Below, in pieces: positions 23,039 through 29,074 of a stretch of 29,074 nucleotides of DNA (its first letter is position 1; each line of letters begins with the position of its first letter). A program made the position numbers and the translations under genes. The notes beneath the pieces are model-generated. The model made no database searches. It was not told where the DNA came from and saw only the letters and a list, made by a program, of their open reading frames with translations. Source of the stretch: a virus; IMG/VR virus record IMGVR_UViG_3300042923_000432, positions 1-29,074 of that record; one strand, 5' to 3'.

Positions 23039-23345
23039 AGCGCACCACCTTCAGGAGCCGGTATTGGGAAATGCTGCTTTGAATCGAAGCCGGCAGTTCC
23101 TCGAAGGATCGGCTCGTACCGCCTTCGGAATGGGCGGTCTGGCCCTCGACCCCCTGCATGTTGTAGCGGATGACAGCAATCTGCCGCTGCGTCGACTCCA
23201 GAGCGGCCGGAAGCGTGCTCCGGTTCGTCCAGGTAAGCAGATCGGCAGAGACGTCATCGAGCAGCAACTGCAGCTCGCCATCCTGGCTCCCATCCTTGAT
23301 TCCAAGCATGATTTTCAACTTTTCGAGCTGCGTCAACGTTATCAC
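23019..23345 (-). CDS. Head-tail connector (gp15/gp6-like adaptor)
   Basis: The 108-residue helical product begins MITLTQLEKLKIMLGIKDGSQDG and contains LLLDDVSADLLTWTNRS and IAVIRYNMQGVEG, the typical pattern of phage connector proteins that dock below the portal (SPP1 gp15, HK97 gp6). Its place directly after the capsid gene fits. Confidence 0.9.
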   Translation of the reverse strand: MITLTQLEKLKIMLGIKDGSQDGELQLLLDDVSADLLTWTNRSTLPAALESTQRQIAVIRYNMQGVEGQTAHSEGGTSRSFEELPASIQSSISQYRLLKVVRYAAPTT

Positions 23346-23356
23346 CCCATAGGAAA

Positions 23357-23377
23357 AGGGCGGTTAGTCTCCGCCCT
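23357..23377 (-). terminator. Hairpin spanning the stop of the 49-aa gene
   Basis: On the minus strand AGGGCGG/CCGCCCT with a 7-base loop that contains the TAA stop is followed by TTTTCC. The stem is strong but the T run short, so it is likely a partial terminator separating highly expressed capsid genes from the connector genes, or an mRNA-stabilising 3' structure. Confidence 0.55.
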
Positions 23378-23513
23378 CTGTTTTCTTGCCACGTGCCGGC
23401 TTCTTATCCTCTTCTTGCTCCTCGACCAGCTCGAAGCCCTGACGGATCAGGGCCTTGGCTTTGACTTCCGACTCGACCATTTTTACGACATTAAGCCGTT
23501 TCAATGTGATCAC
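23364..23513 (-). CDS. Small post-capsid protein (49 aa)
   Basis: A GTG at 23513 overlaps the capsid stop (GTGA) and opens a 49-codon frame: an N-terminal strand ITLKRLNVVKMVESEVKAK, then LIRQGFELVEEQEED and a basic end KKPARGKKTEGG. Short proteins of this type follow the capsid gene in many Bacillales siphoviruses. The function is unknown; a head-accessory role is inferred from position. Confidence 0.72.
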   Translation of the reverse strand: MITLKRLNVVKMVESEVKAKALIRQGFELVEEQEEDKKPARGKKTEGGD

Positions 23514-24427
23514 GAGCTCACCGCCACTTGCATATTCTCAACCTTGTTGTCTGGAATGATCACGTCATGATATTTCCGGTAGTCGATCTTCCAGGCGTTA
23601 GCCTTTTGGTTCGTCATCGGATCGAAGATGCGGACAACGTCCGTTTTCGAAATGCCGATCGGCGCCGAACGACTCGTGACGATCCAGTGGATGTCCTTCG
23701 CTCCGGCAGCCGGCACGAAGCCGCCAGCCTCTTGCCCGGTCGTGGTACCGTCGCGGAACACGTACGCCGTTTTCATACGATTGCTGGATACCGGGATCAG
23801 CGGGATCCCTTCAAGCGATTTGACGGTCAAGGTAAGGCCACCCTGGGAAAACTGAGCTGCATCAATCCGCTTTTGGATGGACGTGTTATTGGTCAGCACC
23901 TCATAAGCTTTCCAGCTCATCGGAATAACGAGCTGCGACATGTCCAGACCGAGATCCGTCAGCTTGAAGATGTGCGAGTACAACTTCTTGACGATGTCCG
24001 CTTCGGCCAGCGTGTACGTCTCGCTTTTGCCGCCTGCTGATGCTTTAGCCGAAATAAAGCTGTAACGGTAGGCGTCGATCTCCGGAATAACGTGAAGGCG
24101 CTGGAACTCGCTCATGACGTTTGCGGCGGATGCGCCAAAATTCGTTTCATCAACGTCCATTGCATCGAGCTGGAACGTCCGGCCGCGGTCTTGGGTCAGC
24201 GTGTGCGTCTGGTACTTGTAGGTAACAGACCCTTGGTTAAAACCATTGTCCCGATCGTAGTCCGCCAAGCCCTGGACAACGATGTCCGGGATTTTGATCT
24301 CATTCCCGCCGTTGTACTTCACCTGGCCAGCATTCGCTTCCATCCAGCCGGACGTCGCTTGTTGCGCGACTTGCTTGTCCAATTCGGTTTGGAACAGTTT
24401 TGCATATTCTAATGTGTTAATTGCCAT
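23510..24427 (-). CDS. Major capsid protein, HK97-like fold
   Basis: The start is ATG 24427, 10 bases after AAGGAG; a TTG two codons earlier is too close to the ribosome site. The 305-residue product begins MAINTLEYAKLFQTELDKQV and contains the features of this capsid group: VKYNGGNEIKIPDIVVQGLADYDRDNGF, TYKYQTHTLTQDRGRTFQLDAMDVDETNF and an extended C-terminal region NQKANAWKIDYRKYHDVIIPDNKV. No prohead protease gene is seen nearby and a separate scaffold gene precedes it, so maturation probably resembles SPP1 rather than HK97. Confidence 0.94.
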   Translation of the reverse strand: MAINTLEYAKLFQTELDKQVAQQATSGWMEANAGQVKYNGGNEIKIPDIVVQGLADYDRDNGFNQGSVTYKYQTHTLTQDRGRTFQLDAMDVDETNFGASAANVMSEFQRLHVIPEIDAYRYSFISAKASAGGKSETYTLAEADIVKKLYSHIFKLTDLGLDMSQLVIPMSWKAYEVLTNNTSIQKRIDAAQFSQGGLTLTVKSLEGIPLIPVSSNRMKTAYVFRDGTTTGQEAGGFVPAAGAKDIHWIVTSRSAPIGISKTDVVRIFDPMTNQKANAWKIDYRKYHDVIIPDNKVENMQVAVSS

Positions 24428-24441
24428 GAACAATCATCTCC

Positions 24442-25077
24442 TTATCGCTGTGCGAAAATTTTAGAAATTTCTTCATGAGCAGCGTTACCTTTCCCGCCGC
24501 CACCCTTCGGCGTATCGCCTTTCAGCCGCTCATTGACCGCAGCCTCGACAGCATCTCGAAACGATTTCTCCACGGATTCAATCGACTTACTAGTGCTGTC
24601 GGCATCCGTGTACACGAGGATGTCGGCGAGCTGCTTCGGCAGCCCCTTCTCGGCCAGCGTCTCGAGTGCGGTCGCCCGGAGCTCCCGGCGGGTAATCTCG
24701 CCTTCACGTTCCGTGAGCTTCGTCTCCCGTTGCTGGCGCTCATAATCGTCCTTTTGCTGGGCGTTCATCTTGGCAAGCTTCTCGGCCTCCGTCTTGGCTT
24801 CCGTGAGCTTGGTTTCGAAGTCCTTTTCCCATTTGGTGCGCTCGCGTGCGATCGTCTTGTTCACGATCTTGTCGATATCCTCCTGGGTAAAGGTTTTGGA
24901 CCCCTCACCTTGTCCCTGCCCGCCTTGACCGCTGTCTTTTCCTTCACCTTCCCCGCCGGAGCCGCCGGAGCCACCGGTCCCACCATCACCAGATCCACCG
25001 CTGCCACCTTCGCCAGCGCCGCCATCAGCAGCGAATAATTGCAAATTCAAAGGTAACCAGAATCTATGCTTTTCCAT
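24442..25077 (-). CDS. Capsid scaffold protein (DUF4355-type)
   Basis: The 211-residue product starts with the conserved N-terminal WLPLNLQLFA segment, followed by a Gly/Ser/Glu-rich low-complexity linker at about 17-60. A long charged coiled coil runs at about 63-140 (TFTQEDIDKIVNKTIARER), and the C-terminal helical domain ends HEEISKIFAQR. This is the layout of phage DUF4355 scaffold proteins, which direct procapsid assembly and then leave. It lies directly upstream of the capsid gene. Confidence 0.92.
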   Translation of the reverse strand: MEKHRFWLPLNLQLFAADGGAGEGGSGGSGDGGTGGSGGSGGEGEGKDSGQGGQGQGEGSKTFTQEDIDKIVNKTIARERTKWEKDFETKLTEAKTEAEKLAKMNAQQKDDYERQQRETKLTEREGEITRRELRATALETLAEKGLPKQLADILVYTDADSTSKSIESVEKSFRDAVEAAVNERLKGDTPKGGGGKGNAAHEEISKIFAQR

Positions 25078-25109
25078 CGTCGTATCCTCCTGTTTTGCGC
25101 CCGTCGGCT

Positions 25110-25149
25110 ATGCTCGCGTTTAGCAGTTTATAGCGTCATGCTCGCGTTT
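25110..25149. repeat. Twelve-base direct repeat before the scaffold gene
   Basis: ATGCTCGCGTTT occurs at 25110-25121 and again at 25138-25149, 28 bases apart, in the 110-base gap between the hydrolase terminator and the scaffold ribosome site. A TATAAA lies between them on the minus strand but without a good -35. It could be a regulatory site or a duplication left by insertion of the upstream cassette. Confidence 0.5.
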
Positions 25150-25163
25150 TGGACATAAGAAAA

Positions 25164-25180
25164 CCCCGATCGGCTCGGGG
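25164..25180 (-). terminator. Terminator after the SGNH hydrolase gene
   Basis: On the minus strand CCCCGAG...CTCGGGG-type pairing (CCCCGA/TCGGGG) is followed by TTTTCTTAT. The core 17 bases are identical to the terminator at 14270-14288. Confidence 0.8.
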
Positions 25181-25187
25181 CATCACT

Positions 25188-26408
25188 TTACAACGTCTTC
25201 ATCCACGCTTCAATCTGTGGTACTAGAAATTCTTTATATCCTGCTTCGTTTGGATGACAGCCATCACCCGCGCCAGCAGTCTGCAACGAATACTGGTCCC
25301 TAATCTCATCCAGTTCGTAATTGAGTCCGCTACTATTGAACAAATCAAGGTACGGAATGCTCCACTTCTTGCAAATTTCACGAGCTTTTTCCCAATACGG
25401 ATTGGACTTGGTATTTCCGACAACATCGAAGGTTCCCCTGATCTTGAACGTGATGATAAATCCGATCTTTTTGCCGCGCCATTTCAACTGTGCTTGCTTG
25501 AAAATACTCTCCAGTCCACCGCAAAAAGTCGTATCATTCAGCGTTGCGCTGTATGTTGTAGTCACTGTTCCGAGAGGGACACTAAGCCAGTAGTCATTTA
25601 TGCCGCCTTGAAAGATAATATAGTCGGCTTTTTCATCCATGTTCACAATGTCTTGGCATATCCAATGACGTTTCGAACCACCACTTCCATACGTTTCAGC
25701 GGCAATAGTTCCGCCACTTACAGCATACCCGGCGGCACTCATGCCGTTTCTACGCGCAATTTCAGTACACCATCCGGTGTTACTTTTGGGATACAATGTT
25801 GCGGGGGGATTCGCCCACCCTGCTCCAGCAGTAATGCTGTCACCGTTGTAAAGCGCTCGCTTTCCTGCTAACGGATTGTCACTTGATAATACAGGGTTGT
25901 TCATACAAGTGTAATGAGCAGAAGCGGAAGATTCGGACGGGTATGTCGTTCCCTCAACAACAACATCCCTACTCAAACTATTCAATTGCCCACAGACACG
26001 CATGGTGGCGGCATTTGCAGGAGCTATGAAGGTGAACGGAGATGCTGTTCCTGACGCTGTTCCGATTTGTCCCGCATACTCTCCAGTTGATGTGAAGAAC
26101 GATCCGAAAAAGCGATCAGCATGCCGAATCGTATATTGAGTTCCAGGAATTACTTTTATAGAGTGACTTGTGTAATACGACGCACCTGCTACAAGATTAC
26201 CTGCCTGCATGTAGTATCCAATAGAATTTTCGGGATTGTACATATCAAACAGGTTAATACTCTTCCCAACAAAGTCTACGTCAGTCGTTGTGATTTGAAC
26301 CGATTTATCGCGCTTGCCGGACACCTCAGACGTAACCGTGTTTAGGTCTTGACGCAACTCGGCATTGTCAATAACGACGAAGCTGGGGTTCATCCCCTGG
26401 AAGCTCAT
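25188..26408 (-). CDS. SGNH/GDSL-family hydrolase, probable fibre-like esterase
   Basis: The 406-residue product starts at ATG after AGGAGG. Residues about 45-165 are a beta-rich N-terminal domain resembling carbohydrate-binding or fibre modules (GTQYTIRHADRF, PANAATMRVCG). The C-terminal SGNH domain has S191 in YNGDSITAG, the oxyanion glycine in VSGG at 231-234, N271 in QGGIND, and D382/H385 in DGCHPNEAGY, so the catalytic set is complete. Such enzymes on phages deacetylate surface polysaccharides. It sits between head genes, not tail genes, in a pair with the 102-residue protein, bounded by terminators on both sides. It could be a head fibre or a late-acquired accessory enzyme. Confidence 0.9.
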   Translation of the reverse strand: MSFQGMNPSFVVIDNAELRQDLNTVTSEVSGKRDKSVQITTTDVDFVGKSINLFDMYNPENSIGYYMQAGNLVAGASYYTSHSIKVIPGTQYTIRHADRFFGSFFTSTGEYAGQIGTASGTASPFTFIAPANAATMRVCGQLNSLSRDVVVEGTTYPSESSASAHYTCMNNPVLSSDNPLAGKRALYNGDSITAGAGWANPPATLYPKSNTGWCTEIARRNGMSAAGYAVSGGTIAAETYGSGGSKRHWICQDIVNMDEKADYIIFQGGINDYWLSVPLGTVTTTYSATLNDTTFCGGLESIFKQAQLKWRGKKIGFIITFKIRGTFDVVGNTKSNPYWEKAREICKKWSIPYLDLFNSSGLNYELDEIRDQYSLQTAGAGDGCHPNEAGYKEFLVPQIEAWMKTL

Positions 26409-26419
26409 GCTGGCTCCTC

Positions 26420-26728
26420 CTACTCATACGTGGTTAAAATATAAGATGTTGATCCGCTGCACTGTACCGTTGTCCGGGGTGTACCGCCGAATTGAGCGGA
26501 AAACACCCGACCTGCTGGTACGGTTACATTAATGCCGTTTACGTTAAATACCCCCGCGTTGGTCTCATCTAGGTTATAGATTTCAAGCCTTGCGACGGGT
26601 TTCGAAAAGGTAATTGTGCCGGATACTGCATCAGCCTGTGTTTTTTGCTCCGCTAATGTGTTCCCTGCTGATCTTATTGGCAACGGATCAGCGTCACTCA
26701 CAACCTTGTTATTTGCGTAAATGTTCAC
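26420..26728 (-). CDS. Small beta-rich fibre/decoration-like protein
   Basis: The 102-residue product starts at GTG 26728 after GGGGGTGA. It has the pattern KPVARLEIYNLDETNAGVF, VNGINVTVPAGRVFSAQFGG and a terminal YILTTYE, similar to small beta-sandwich proteins found beside phage fibre genes in Paenibacillus-type elements. It is 11 bases upstream of the SGNH hydrolase gene and shares its cassette. A trimeric adhesin or anchor for the hydrolase is plausible but inferred. Confidence 0.75.
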   Translation of the reverse strand: MNIYANNKVVSDADPLPIRSAGNTLAEQKTQADAVSGTITFSKPVARLEIYNLDETNAGVFNVNGINVTVPAGRVFSAQFGGTPRTTVQCSGSTSYILTTYE

Positions 26729-26754
26729 GTCGGTTCACCCCCTGAAAATAAAAA

Positions 26755-26779
26755 ACCACCGATCCATGGAATCAGTGGT
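26755..26779 (-). terminator. Terminator upstream of the hydrolase cassette
   Basis: On the minus strand ACCACTGAT/ATCGGTGGT (one G-U pair) with a 7-base loop is followed by TTTTTATTTT. It lies 3 bases after the stop of the small acidic gene and ahead of the cassette. Confidence 0.88.
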
Positions 26780-26782
26780 TAA

Positions 26783-26935
26783 TCATTGCTTATTTTTATC
26801 GCTCTTTTCTTTTGTTTCGAGCTCCTCGTCCGGCAGATCGTCGAACGACTGATCCGGCCTCAGTCCGAGCATTTCCTTCAGATCTTTTACCGCGTCTTCG
26901 TTTGGCCCGTCTAATCTCGTTCTGATTTTATCCAC
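26783..26935 (-). CDS. Small acidic protein after MuF (50 aa)
   Basis: A GTG at 26935, 8 bases after GGAGGG, opens a 50-codon frame overlapping the MuF gene end by 25 bases. The product has an acidic central part (DGPNEDAVKDLKEMLG and FDDLPDEELE) and a lysine-rich end. No family is recognised; its place in the head operon suggests a head-assembly accessory. Confidence 0.68.
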   Translation of the reverse strand: MDKIRTRLDGPNEDAVKDLKEMLGLRPDQSFDDLPDEELETKEKSDKNKQ

Positions 26936-28515
26936 TCGAGCATCCCTCCGTTCCAGTCTTTAAGGCAAGCTTTGACAACTTTATCGTATTCGGCGTCAGA
27001 TCCTTGCTTAACGACTTTTTTGATTCGCCGAGCAAGAGATCTTGACATTTCTTGTTTATCAAAGCCTTCCAATTTGGTTATTACCTCTACGTTACCATTG
27101 TTCTTTACGATCGACAAGGTCTTAATGTTATCGCCCATAAAAAACATAAGGTCCGTCATCGAATAGCTCTTATTCTTAGGATGATTGTGCATGATAAACA
27201 AGTCAGTTCCCGAGTACAACGCGTCCAGCGATGCTTTTGATGTGAAATCAAGCTTATCGCTTTGTCCGATTTCGGCAGCACGTTTCGCTAGCTTACGGTC
27301 GAAAATAAAGGCGCATTCGTTGCCGCTGTTCTTATCTCGGGCATACCGCAGCAACGCTTTATGCTGTTCTTGGATGAGGGCACTTTGGTTGTCATCCAAT
27401 CCATGCAATTTAGCGTAAGGCACACCGTTAATAGCTTCATCGGTAATGGCCGTTAGTTTGCCTTTGGACGGTTCTTGCAAGCGCTGGGTTTCTGTACGCC
27501 ATTGCTCGTAGCTCATATTCGCCGGGACAAGCATGGTTTTGCCCGTCTCCGGGTCCCGTGCTCGCCGTTGGATACCCCGGACCGTTTCGTCACCGATAAC
27601 CGCGACCGTCGTCGATCGGCAAAACGGATGCAACGGCGGCATGTTCTTGCCCGGGACTGCTTCGGACACCTGATAGACCTTCAGATCATGGGAGCGGCAT
27701 TGCGGCGATGTGCGGTTATCCAGCGTCGCCACAAACCGATACCGGTCGATCTCCGCCTCTTCGTAGCTCTCCAACTCGGCCGCATTCGCCATGTACGTCG
27801 TTTCCGTCCGAATGAGCCGGTTCGCCGCGTGCTTGCCGACCTCGGTTCGCTCCAGCAGCTCCTCGACCATCTTGCGGACGCCTGTGCCGGACATAAAACC
27901 GCCGGTTAGCACTTCGTTAAGCAAGCGGGCCAGTGCATCGGTGTTGTCCCATATGCGGCTGCTGTAGTGTTCCCCGCTCCAAGGACGCTTGAGGATCGTC
28001 TCAATCACCCGAGCCGGCATGGCCGCAAACTCGAAGCCGACGCCGATCCCTTTCTGCAAATCGAACATCGTCCGGTAATAGGCTTCGTTTAGGATCCGCA
28101 CGTAACCGGCTGTACTGGCCGTAATTTCGGCGTCGGCGATCATCTTCGACTGCAAGTACACTTGCTCTTTGAGCGCCTGCAGCCGGGTAATACGGGCCCG
28201 ATACGCTGGGGCGTTCATCCTGTTAAGCATCCAGCGCCGAACACGTTCGCTTTTCACCCGTGGGTACATTCTTTTCGCGAAGCTCAGCAGCGGATTCGGG
28301 ATTTGCTGGTTCAGAATCTTGCGAGCCTGCGCCGGGTCCATCTGGCCGTTCTTGCCGAACGTGTAAAAAATCTTATCGACCTCGGCCTGAATGTCCCGAA
28401 TCGCCTTATCGTACGCCTGGTTGATCGTCTGAACGGTGGAGTCGGCGGCCCGATGGTACCCGGCCATGCGCTGCATGGAGCGCCGCTCCCAATATGCGTT
28501 ACTCCGCTTTTTCAT
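26911..28515 (-). CDS. MuF-type minor head protein with HNHP C-terminal domain
   Basis: The 534-residue product has an N-terminal helical part, then the SPP1 gp7/MuF domain (about 180-310) ending with the signature C273, YQVSEAVPGKNMPPLHPFCRS at 281-301, where D266/C273/H296/C299 are likely metal-site residues. After a linker (310-365) comes an extra domain of about 165 residues with E400, AFIFDRKLAKR, and H443-N-H445-P, S452 and D455, then a TLSIVKNNGNVEVITK strand pair. The H-x-H-P...S-x2-D arrangement resembles JAB/RadC-type metal sites, one residue shorter than usual. MuF proteins in temperate phages often carry variable C-terminal effector domains. It overlaps the portal gene by 17 bases. 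Confidence 0.9.
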   Translation of the reverse strand: MKKRSNAYWERRSMQRMAGYHRAADSTVQTINQAYDKAIRDIQAEVDKIFYTFGKNGQMDPAQARKILNQQIPNPLLSFAKRMYPRVKSERVRRWMLNRMNAPAYRARITRLQALKEQVYLQSKMIADAEITASTAGYVRILNEAYYRTMFDLQKGIGVGFEFAAMPARVIETILKRPWSGEHYSSRIWDNTDALARLLNEVLTGGFMSGTGVRKMVEELLERTEVGKHAANRLIRTETTYMANAAELESYEEAEIDRYRFVATLDNRTSPQCRSHDLKVYQVSEAVPGKNMPPLHPFCRSTTVAVIGDETVRGIQRRARDPETGKTMLVPANMSYEQWRTETQRLQEPSKGKLTAITDEAINGVPYAKLHGLDDNQSALIQEQHKALLRYARDKNSGNECAFIFDRKLAKRAAEIGQSDKLDFTSKASLDALYSGTDLFIMHNHPKNKSYSMTDLMFFMGDNIKTLSIVKNNGNVEVITKLEGFDKQEMSRSLARRIKKVVKQGSDAEYDKVVKACLKDWNGGMLEWIKSERD

Positions 28516-29074
28516 CGCCCGTCACGTCCTGATTGTCGCCCATCGGCATACCGAATGCTTTCTGCTGTCGCTCCATCTCGACGTCTTTCTCGACGTTCAG
28601 GCGCTCCACCTCATCGGCCGCGTCATCGACGAATGAGAGCTGCGTGATCAAAGTTTCGGTGCTGACGGAGCCGGAAAGCGTACTGATCATCTGCGCCGTC
28701 TCCAGGTCGTTCGCTGGTAGGTTCCGCGTCATCGTGATCGTCACGTCAGACACGTCAACGGCCTTCCCTTTCACCTTTAGGACGTTCGAGAACAGCTTCA
28801 GTCGCTCGCGGAGTCCTTGGATGAAATAACGTTCTTTGTTCTTCGCGAGCTGTTCAAGTCCAAGCAGCTTATACTTCATCGCCACGCCGGACGCGTTAGC
28901 GGCAAAGTTCACGTCCGTCAGGTTCGGGACCATCGCGAATTGGTGAATGTCCTCCCTGATCGCATTCCGTAGCACCTCGACATCGGCTTCGTTCAGATTC
29001 TTGATCAGCCATTCCGCATCAGCGTCAGGCATCCCTGGGAGTTCTAAAACCTTGTATTTCTTGAGCATCCGGAT
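28499..29074 (-). CDS. Portal protein, C-terminal part (5' end beyond window)
   Basis: The open frame enters from the window edge and gives the last 191 residues of the protein. KYKVLELPGMPDADAEWLIKNL, then VPNLTDVNFAANASGVAMKYKLLGLEQLA and ITMTRNLPANDLETAQMI identify the SPP1 gp6-like portal family; the end is acidic (GDNQDVTGDEKAE). The portal forms the ring through which DNA enters the head. An ATG at 29068 is internal, not the true start. The large terminase subunit is expected just beyond the window. Confidence 0.93.
   Translation of the reverse strand: MRMLKKYKVLELPGMPDADAEWLIKNLNEADVEVLRNAIREDIHQFAMVPNLTDVNFAANASGVAMKYKLLGLEQLAKNKERYFIQGLRERLKLFSNVLKVKGKAVDVSDVTITMTRNLPANDLETAQMISTLSGSVSTETLITQLSFVDDAADEVERLNVEKDVEMERQQKAFGMPMGDNQDVTGDEKAE

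Noticed and set aside
26911-28515. HNH homing endonuclease in the MuF C-terminus
   Set aside because: The HNHP string lacks the surrounding HNH nuclease pattern; the spaced S and D residues fit a JAB/RadC-like site better.

Overview
The window reads as the middle of a temperate siphovirus genome from a low-GC Gram-positive host of the Bacillales, most likely Paenibacillus or a near relative. The evidence for the host is the strong AGGAGG ribosome binding sites with frequent TTG/GTG starts, an AbrB-type regulator, a SpoVK-like AAA+ ATPase, a secreted copper-amine-oxidase-like (stalk) domain protein, and a tRNA-Leu(UAA)-type attachment core. Nearly all genes lie on the minus strand; only the repressor, its protease and the integrase are on the plus strand.

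Layout, right to left in the direction of minus-strand transcription. (1) 29074-22 kb is the head module: portal C-terminus, MuF minor head protein with an extra HNHP-type C-terminal domain, a small acidic protein, then a terminator-bounded cassette (small beta-rich protein plus SGNH hydrolase), scaffold, HK97-type major capsid protein, a 49-aa protein, and head-tail connector, closure, gp10-like and tail terminator proteins. (2) 21.9-14.3 kb is the tail module: tail tube, tail assembly chaperones joined by a predicted -1 ribosomal frameshift, tape measure with a 30-residue repeat, a DUF6711-like protein, a large tail-tip protein, two further baseplate/fibre proteins and an Ig-like protein. 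(3) 14.2-12.4 kb is lysis: holin and an amidase fused to a phosphodiester-glycosidase domain. (4) 12.3-11.7 kb is a secreted protein with its own promoter, probably a lysogenic conversion gene. (5) 11.7-11.4 kb is the attachment region: the 3' half of a tRNA-Leu gene flanked by matched 11-bp-spaced repeats that look like integrase arm sites, with two terminators. (6) 11.4-8.9 kb (plus strand) carries the tyrosine integrase behind a LexA-like palindrome, an ImmA-type peptidase and an ImmR-like repressor with two HTH domains. (7) 8.9 kb to 1 (minus strand) is the early operon: Cro-like repressor, Rha/ORF6C antirepressor-type protein, HTH protein, a Spo11/TopoVIA-related (Mini-A-like) Toprim protein, small zinc-ribbon proteins, AbrB protein, a Pro/Gln-rich protein, DUF2800 nuclease, DUF2815 ssDNA-binding protein, family A DNA polymerase and the AAA+ ATPase. 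Many early genes are coupled by ATGA overlaps.

The lysis end and the integrase/early module meet at a single tRNA-derived att core. That is the order expected of attP in a free phage genome (or the junction of a tandem lysogen), not of an ordinary single prophage with host DNA beyond att. The most unusual items are the solitary Spo11/TopoVIA-like protein, the frameshift at a T7 slippery site, the attP architecture, the terminator-bounded hydrolase cassette inside the head module, and the MuF C-terminal domain.
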